Below are positions 4,418 through 7,606 of a stretch of 7,606 nucleotides of DNA, piece after piece (within the stretch, counting starts at the first letter, position 1; every line of letters begins with the position of its first letter). Source of the stretch: Candidatus Omnitrophota bacterium (lineage in GTDB: Bacteria > Omnitrophota > Gorgyraeia > B26-G9). The stretch is taken from positions 1 through 7,606 of the forward strand of contig QNCH01000068.1 of NCBI GenBank assembly GCA_003645745.1. The letters are read 5' to 3'. The translations under genes were made by a program, and so were the position numbers. A model generated the notes under the pieces. It saw only the letters and a list, made by a program, of their open reading frames with translations, was not told the DNA's origin and made no database searches.

Positions 4418-5701
4418 ATCTGCAGGCAGCAAACGGTAATGTTCTAAAAAACGCATTAATCTTTGTGCAGCGCCTTTATTTTTTAAAACAACATCCTTTG
4501 CTTGTTTGCAAAGCTGCTGCCGCTTAAAAGCATTGCAAAGCAACGAGTCTAAATGCTTATATAACTCGTTTTCACTATCCGCGCAAATGCTCGCGTTATG
4601 TGATAAAAATATTTCCGCTATTTGCGCGAAATTAAACATATATTTGCCAAAAATAATTGGTTTACCGTAAACAGCCGCTTCAATCGGATTATGCCCGCCA
4701 AAAGGGACAAAACTTCCGCCAATTAAAACAATATCAGCGAACTCGTAAATTTTATTTAATATACCCATTACATCAAGGATTAATATTTTATCAGGAGAAA
4801 GGATAATTTCGCGTTTTTTTATTTCACTGATTAATACACTTTGCGCGTATTTTTTTGTTATAGAGCGAATTTCTTCTGCGCGTTGAGGGTGCCTTGGAGC
4901 GAGTAAAAGGCAAAGATGAGGATATTTTAATTTAAGCCGTGTAAAAACTCTGACAAAAATTTCTTCTTCTTTTTTATGTGTACTGCCGGCAACAATGAAA
5001 TTTGATTTTTCTTGTTGTTTAATAAACCTGATCACCTTGCAATCTGAGCGTATATTCTTTTCTTTAGCGTCAAATTTTAAATTTCCAATTACCTTTACTT
5101 TATCTGATTGCGCTCCAATATGAATAATCCTTTGGCTGTCAAGTTCTGTTTGCATACAAAATAAAGCAACGTTTTTTAAAACCAGCCCAAAGATGAATGC
5201 TGCCGCACGATATAAAGGAAATGACTGATCAGAAATTCTGCCATTAACAATTACAACCGGAATACGTTTTCTCGCTGCATAGATAAATAAATTAGGCCAG
5301 AGCTCAGTTTCCATAATCAAAATCAAACGCGGCTGAAAAAATTTTAATGTTTTTTTTATAATCCAGGTTAAGTCAAAAGGAAAATAGATAACAAGATCAT
5401 TTTCGCAAGCTAACTGACAGGCGAGAGCATTGCCGGTGGAAGTAACAGTAGAGATTAAAATTCTTTTCTCAGGAGATTTTTCTTTAAAACTGCTGATTAT
5501 TCCTTGCGCTGCTTTAATTTCTCCTACACTTACCGCGTGTATCCAGACAAAGGGGCGCTGAATTTTAACTTTATCCTTTATCTTTTGGGAATAAAAACCT
5601 AAACGTTGTTTAAATCCAGCTCTGTGTTTACCTTTTAAAATTAAATTTGGCAAATAAAAAATTGCTAATAACAGATATAAACAATTCAACAAAATAGGCA
5701 C
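4400..5701 (-). CDS. waaA: 3-deoxy-D-manno-octulosonic acid (KDO) transferase
   Basis: WaaA (KdtA) transfers KDO from CMP-KDO to lipid A precursors at the inner face of the inner membrane, founding the LPS core; it is a GT30 family enzyme. The 433-residue length is normal (E. coli 425). It has an N-terminal membrane anchor (about 2-22), then RAGFKQRLGFY, HAVSVGE (55-61, with Glu61 at the position of the catalytic base), TSTGNALA (87-94), METELWPN (130-137), GRISDQSFPLYR, GNLKFD, GSTHKKEE (239-246), APRHPQR (268-274), and GGSFVPFGGHNPIEA (328-342, the nucleotide-sugar site). The start is GTG at 5701, 3 bp after the xerC stop, with GGGGGA inside the last codons of xerC as ribosome binding site, so translation is probably coupled. 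The last five codons and stop come from a family B repeat end. Whether it adds one or several KDO residues cannot be told. Confidence 0.95.
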   Translation of the reverse strand: MPILLNCLYLLLAIFYLPNLILKGKHRAGFKQRLGFYSQKIKDKVKIQRPFVWIHAVSVGEIKAAQGIISSFKEKSPEKRILISTVTSTGNALACQLACENDLVIYFPFDLTWIIKKTLKFFQPRLILIMETELWPNLFIYAARKRIPVVIVNGRISDQSFPLYRAAAFIFGLVLKNVALFCMQTELDSQRIIHIGAQSDKVKVIGNLKFDAKEKNIRSDCKVIRFIKQQEKSNFIVAGSTHKKEEEIFVRVFTRLKLKYPHLCLLLAPRHPQRAEEIRSITKKYAQSVLISEIKKREIILSPDKILILDVMGILNKIYEFADIVLIGGSFVPFGGHNPIEAAVYGKPIIFGKYMFNFAQIAEIFLSHNASICADSENELYKHLDSLLCNAFKRQQLCKQAKDVVLKNKGAAQRLMRFLEHYRLLPADYAQTE

Positions 5702-5704
5702 AAT

Positions 5705-6586
5705 TTATCCCCCATACTTTGCGCGGGGATGCGCGCGCTGATAAACTTCTTTTAAGTTACTCACAGATAAATGCGTATAAATCTGGGTTGTACTCAAATT
5801 TGCATGGCCGAGTAATTCCTGCACAGAACGTAGATCCGCTCCGCGGTTTAAAAGATGGGTAGCAAAAGAATGCCTTAAACTATGCGGCGAAATGCCTTTA
5901 CTGCTGCTTGTAAGCTTAATGTATTTATTTACAATGCCGCGCACACCGCGATCAGAGAGCCTTCTGCCGTATTTATTCAAAAATAATGCTTGATTATCCA
6001 AATTGTTAATTCTATGCCTAAATATAAGATATCTGTTTAAAGCAATTAACGCGTTATCTCCTATTGGAGTAAGCCGCTGCTTTTTCCCTTTGCCAAAGAC
6101 ATTAACCATGCCTTGAGCAGAATCAATATCAGTAATATTTAAATTAACTGCTTCTCCTACCCTGATGCCTGTACTATATAAAATTTCCAATATTGCCCTA
6201 TCCCTTTTGCCTTGCAAAGTGTCCTGGCTGGGAGCAGATAAAAGCATATTCAGGGCATCTTCTGATAAAAAAATCGGCAGTTTTTTTTCTGTTTTCAAGC
6301 TGACGAATCCAGCCATTGGATTTGTTTTAATCTTGCCTTTTAGCAATAAAAATTTAAAAAAAGACTTTAAACACGCAATTTTACGATTAATACTATTTTT
6401 TTTTATTTTTTTTTGCCGTAAGAATACTAAAAAATTACGAATATCTAAAACATCAATTCGTGCTATTTCTTTTGGTAAAAACTCAGAAAAATCACGCAGA
6501 TCTACGCTATAATTAATGATAGTATGCTGAGAATAATTTTTTTCAGTTTTTAAATAAGCTAAAAACCGGTCAATATGATTATCCAT
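5705..6586 (-). CDS. xerC: Tyrosine recombinase XerC/XerD
   Basis: A Xer recombinase resolves chromosome dimers at dif sites, normally with a partner and FtsK at the division septum. The 293-residue protein is typical in length. Residues 1-90 form the SAM-like core-binding domain (FLAYLKTEKNYSQHTIINY near the start). The catalytic domain carries all six active residues: Arg142 (GIRVGE), Lys166 (GKGKK), His235 and Arg238 (PHSLRH), His261 (LGH) and the nucleophile Tyr270 (TTQIYTH). XerC and XerD cannot be firmly separated from sequence alone. The name follows the topA neighbourhood, which recalls the topA-trmFO-xerC(codV) order of Firmicutes. ATG at 6586 is the only possible start in the open frame. 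No Shine-Dalgarno site precedes it; a 12-bp tandem repeat takes that place. waaA follows after 3 bp. Confidence 0.93.
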   Translation of the reverse strand: MDNHIDRFLAYLKTEKNYSQHTIINYSVDLRDFSEFLPKEIARIDVLDIRNFLVFLRQKKIKKNSINRKIACLKSFFKFLLLKGKIKTNPMAGFVSLKTEKKLPIFLSEDALNMLLSAPSQDTLQGKRDRAILEILYSTGIRVGEAVNLNITDIDSAQGMVNVFGKGKKQRLTPIGDNALIALNRYLIFRHRINNLDNQALFLNKYGRRLSDRGVRGIVNKYIKLTSSSKGISPHSLRHSFATHLLNRGADLRSVQELLGHANLSTTQIYTHLSVSNLKEVYQRAHPRAKYGG

Positions 6587-6590
6587 TTTT

Positions 6591-6626
6591 AGTTTTAGGT
6601 TTAGTTTTAGGTTTAGTTTTAGGTTT
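6591..6626 (-). repeat. Three perfect 12-bp tandem repeats directly upstream of xerC
   Basis: AGTTTTAGGTTT occurs three times without a mismatch, starting 4 bp from the xerC start codon, so the message reads (AAACCTAAAACT)3 just before ATG. It occupies the whole region where a ribosome binding site should be and contains no purine-rich GGAG-like stretch. The unit is a multiple of three and the upstream frame is open as far as the TAG at 6650-6652, but it holds no start codon. Copy number could vary by slippage and alter xerC translation; this is inference. Confidence 0.85.
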
Positions 6627-6652
6627 AATAAATCAACATTGTCAGATATCTA

Positions 6653-6763
6653 TATTCCCGCTAAAAGATTGCGGAAATGACAAAAAAATGATGATGATAA
6701 AGCTGGTAGAATTGATTATAAGATACCCTACACTGTCATTCCCGCAATCTTTTAGCGGGAAAC
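6653..6763. mobile_element. Inverted pair of family C repeats upstream of xerC
   Basis: 6654-6682 and 6734-6762 are two family C palindromes in opposite orientation, 27 of 29 positions complementary, enclosing 51 bp. The left one matches the copy at 136-168 with one mismatch over 33 bp. This arrangement, two small palindromes flanking a short unique core, resembles composite MITEs or the paired dRS3 elements of Neisseria. The core contains TATAAT on the - strand (6715-6720), pointing toward xerC, without a good -35. An open frame at 6642-6854 across these repeats is not a credible gene. Confidence 0.75.
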
Positions 6764-6785
6764 CATCTTTCAGCCATCTGCCTGA

Positions 6786-6909
6786 TATACTCAAACGTAA
6801 TAGGGTTGTAAAATTTAAGCGTTTCCATGTGCTGTAGCTTGAAGAACGTTTCAAGATGCAGTGCAGGGGGGAACGTCATAAAATTGCAAACCTATTACGT
6901 TTGAGTATA
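6786..6909. mobile_element. Family B palindromic element, short copy after topA
   Basis: TATACTCAAACGTAATAGG (6786-6804) is a perfect 19-bp inverted repeat of 6891-6909. The arms continue imperfectly to a central CTTGAA-GAACG-TTCAAG-like dyad near 6838-6855, so nearly the whole 124 bp is one imperfect palindrome. It lacks the central hairpin of the copy at 4089-4264. A TA at each outer end would fit a TA target duplication, as made by IS630/Tc1-type transposases, but the TA may equally belong to the element. It ends 4 bp from the topA stop and could serve as the 3' hairpin of topA messages. Confidence 0.85.
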
Positions 6910-6913
6910 AATG

Positions 6914-7606
6914 TCAAGATTTGCCCCCCACCTCCCCTTCCTCTGGCAAATTACGGTTAATGTAGGTACACTTTGGATACTCAGTACAGCCATAAAACTG
7001 CAGGCCTCTTGCAGACCTTCGCAAAACTAACTCACCATTACATCCAGGATTAGGGCATTTTACACCAGTTGATATTGGCCTGGCATTTTTGCACTCAGGG
7101 AAACCTGAACATCCTAAAAATTTTCCGCGACGCGACCACTTAATCAGCATTGGCTTTCCGCATAACTGACAGATTTGATCTGTTTCAATAACATCTTTTG
7201 TCAACTTTTCCTGCGCAAAGGACACTTTTTCCTTAAAAGAAGTATAAAACTTTCTTAAAACATCCACCCATTCTAAATTTCCAGCTTCAATTTTATCTAA
7301 ATCCGCTTCCATTGCCGCGGTAAACGCGACGTTCATAATATTGGGGAAATATTCCACCAAAAAGTCAACCACTTTAAAACCCAACTCTGTACAAATTAAA
7401 GAGCCTTTTTCCCTGCGCACATAATTACGCAACGTTAAAGTATTAATAATTGGGGCATAAGTACTCGGCCTGCCAACCCCCTTCTCCTCTAAAATTTTAA
7501 CTAACGACCCTTCCGAATACCGTGCTGGAGGCCGCGTGAAATGCTGTGTTGGGACAAGTTTTTCAAGAAAAAGGCAGTCTCCTTTTTTTAATTCAGGCAA
7601 AACTTG
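6914..7606 (-). CDS. topA: DNA topoisomerase I, C-terminal part (5' end outside the window)
   Basis: Type IA topoisomerase relaxes negative supercoils by single-strand passage. The frame enters from the right edge and stops at TGA 6914-6916, giving 230 residues. Near the left of this fragment, FTRPPARYSEGSLVKILEEK and VGRPSTYAP are hallmark sequences of domain II/IV; the active-site tyrosine lies upstream, outside the window. Counting the codon at 7598-7600 as residue 1, two C4 zinc ribbons follow: Cys144, 147, 164, 170 and Cys182, 187, 205, 211, which bind single-stranded DNA in this family. The TTG at 7598-7600 is an internal Leu codon, not the start. Two zinc ribbons are usual to slightly few (E. 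coli has three plus two degenerate). topA, xerC and waaA share one strand, with about 330 bp of repeats between topA and xerC. Confidence 0.95.
   Translation of the reverse strand, partial: QVLPELKKGDCLFLEKLVPTQHFTRPPARYSEGSLVKILEEKGVGRPSTYAPIINTLTLRNYVRREKGSLICTELGFKVVDFLVEYFPNIMNVAFTAAMEADLDKIEAGNLEWVDVLRKFYTSFKEKVSFAQEKLTKDVIETDQICQLCGKPMLIKWSRRGKFLGCSGFPECKNARPISTGVKCPNPGCNGELVLRRSARGLQFYGCTEYPKCTYINRNLPEEGEVGGKS

Noticed and set aside
6591..6626. Telomere-like TTTAGG repeats
   Set aside because: The true unit is 12 bp (AGTTTTAGGTTT) with only three copies, in a bacterial gene context; the resemblance is coincidental.
6642..6854. Open frame of 70 codons on the - strand between topA and xerC
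   Set aside because: It is composed almost entirely of the family C pair and part of element B; composition follows the repeats and not a protein.
7598..7600. TTG as a start codon for a 228-residue gene at the right edge
   Set aside because: The frame stays open to the window edge and the sequence is the C-terminal part of topoisomerase I, so this is an internal Leu codon.
1..7606. CRISPR array
   Set aside because: Repeats are palindromic, few, and not regularly spaced; no spacer-repeat pattern and no cas gene is present.

Overview
This is an AT-rich window from a Gram-negative bacterium. It holds a conserved translation gene cluster on the + strand, a convergent topA-xerC-waaA group on the - strand, and several families of palindromic repeats packed against gene ends. 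The KDO transferase gene (waaA) implies an LPS-type outer membrane. TTG starts (rpsB, pyrH), a 198-residue EF-Ts and a small secreted protein with a Ser-Leu-Ala-Pro motif after its signal peptide recall uncultured lineages such as Omnitrophota. That assignment is a low-confidence impression from memory, not a search result.

Layout. 1-116 is the C-terminal end of a stand-alone GIY-YIG nuclease gene (+), followed 19 bp later by a palindromic repeat. 224-691 (-) encodes a small exported protein of unknown function with a clear Shine-Dalgarno site and a TATAAT box. 692-1157 is a 466-bp spacer between divergent genes, with the promoters, a degenerate repeat and a C9 tract. 1158-4010 (+) is the widely conserved rpsB-tsf-pyrH-frr order: ribosomal protein S2, elongation factor Ts, UMP kinase and ribosome recycling factor. 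tRNA-Lys(TTT) begins 2 bp after the frr stop, then comes a palindromic element, then tRNA-Glu(TTC) and a bidirectional terminator. On the - strand, reading from the right edge, topA (C-terminal part), xerC and waaA follow each other. xerC and waaA are separated by only 3 bp.

The most notable feature is the repeat content. Family A (2512-2701, about 185 bp) sits between tsf and pyrH; its left inverted repeat encodes the last residues and the stop codon of tsf. Family B has a 124-bp copy after topA, a longer copy between the two tRNA genes, and an end remnant that encodes the last five residues and stop codon of waaA. Family C is a short palindrome of the ATTCCCGC...GCGGGAAT type: one copy beside the GIY-YIG gene, an inverted pair upstream of xerC, and a degenerate copy upstream of rpsB. 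None encodes a transposase, so they look like non-autonomous (MITE- or REP-like) elements. They lie at gene boundaries and in two cases have become part of a coding sequence. I see no complete new multi-gene system; the candidate novelty is these elements and, for family C, a possible link to the GIY-YIG nuclease.
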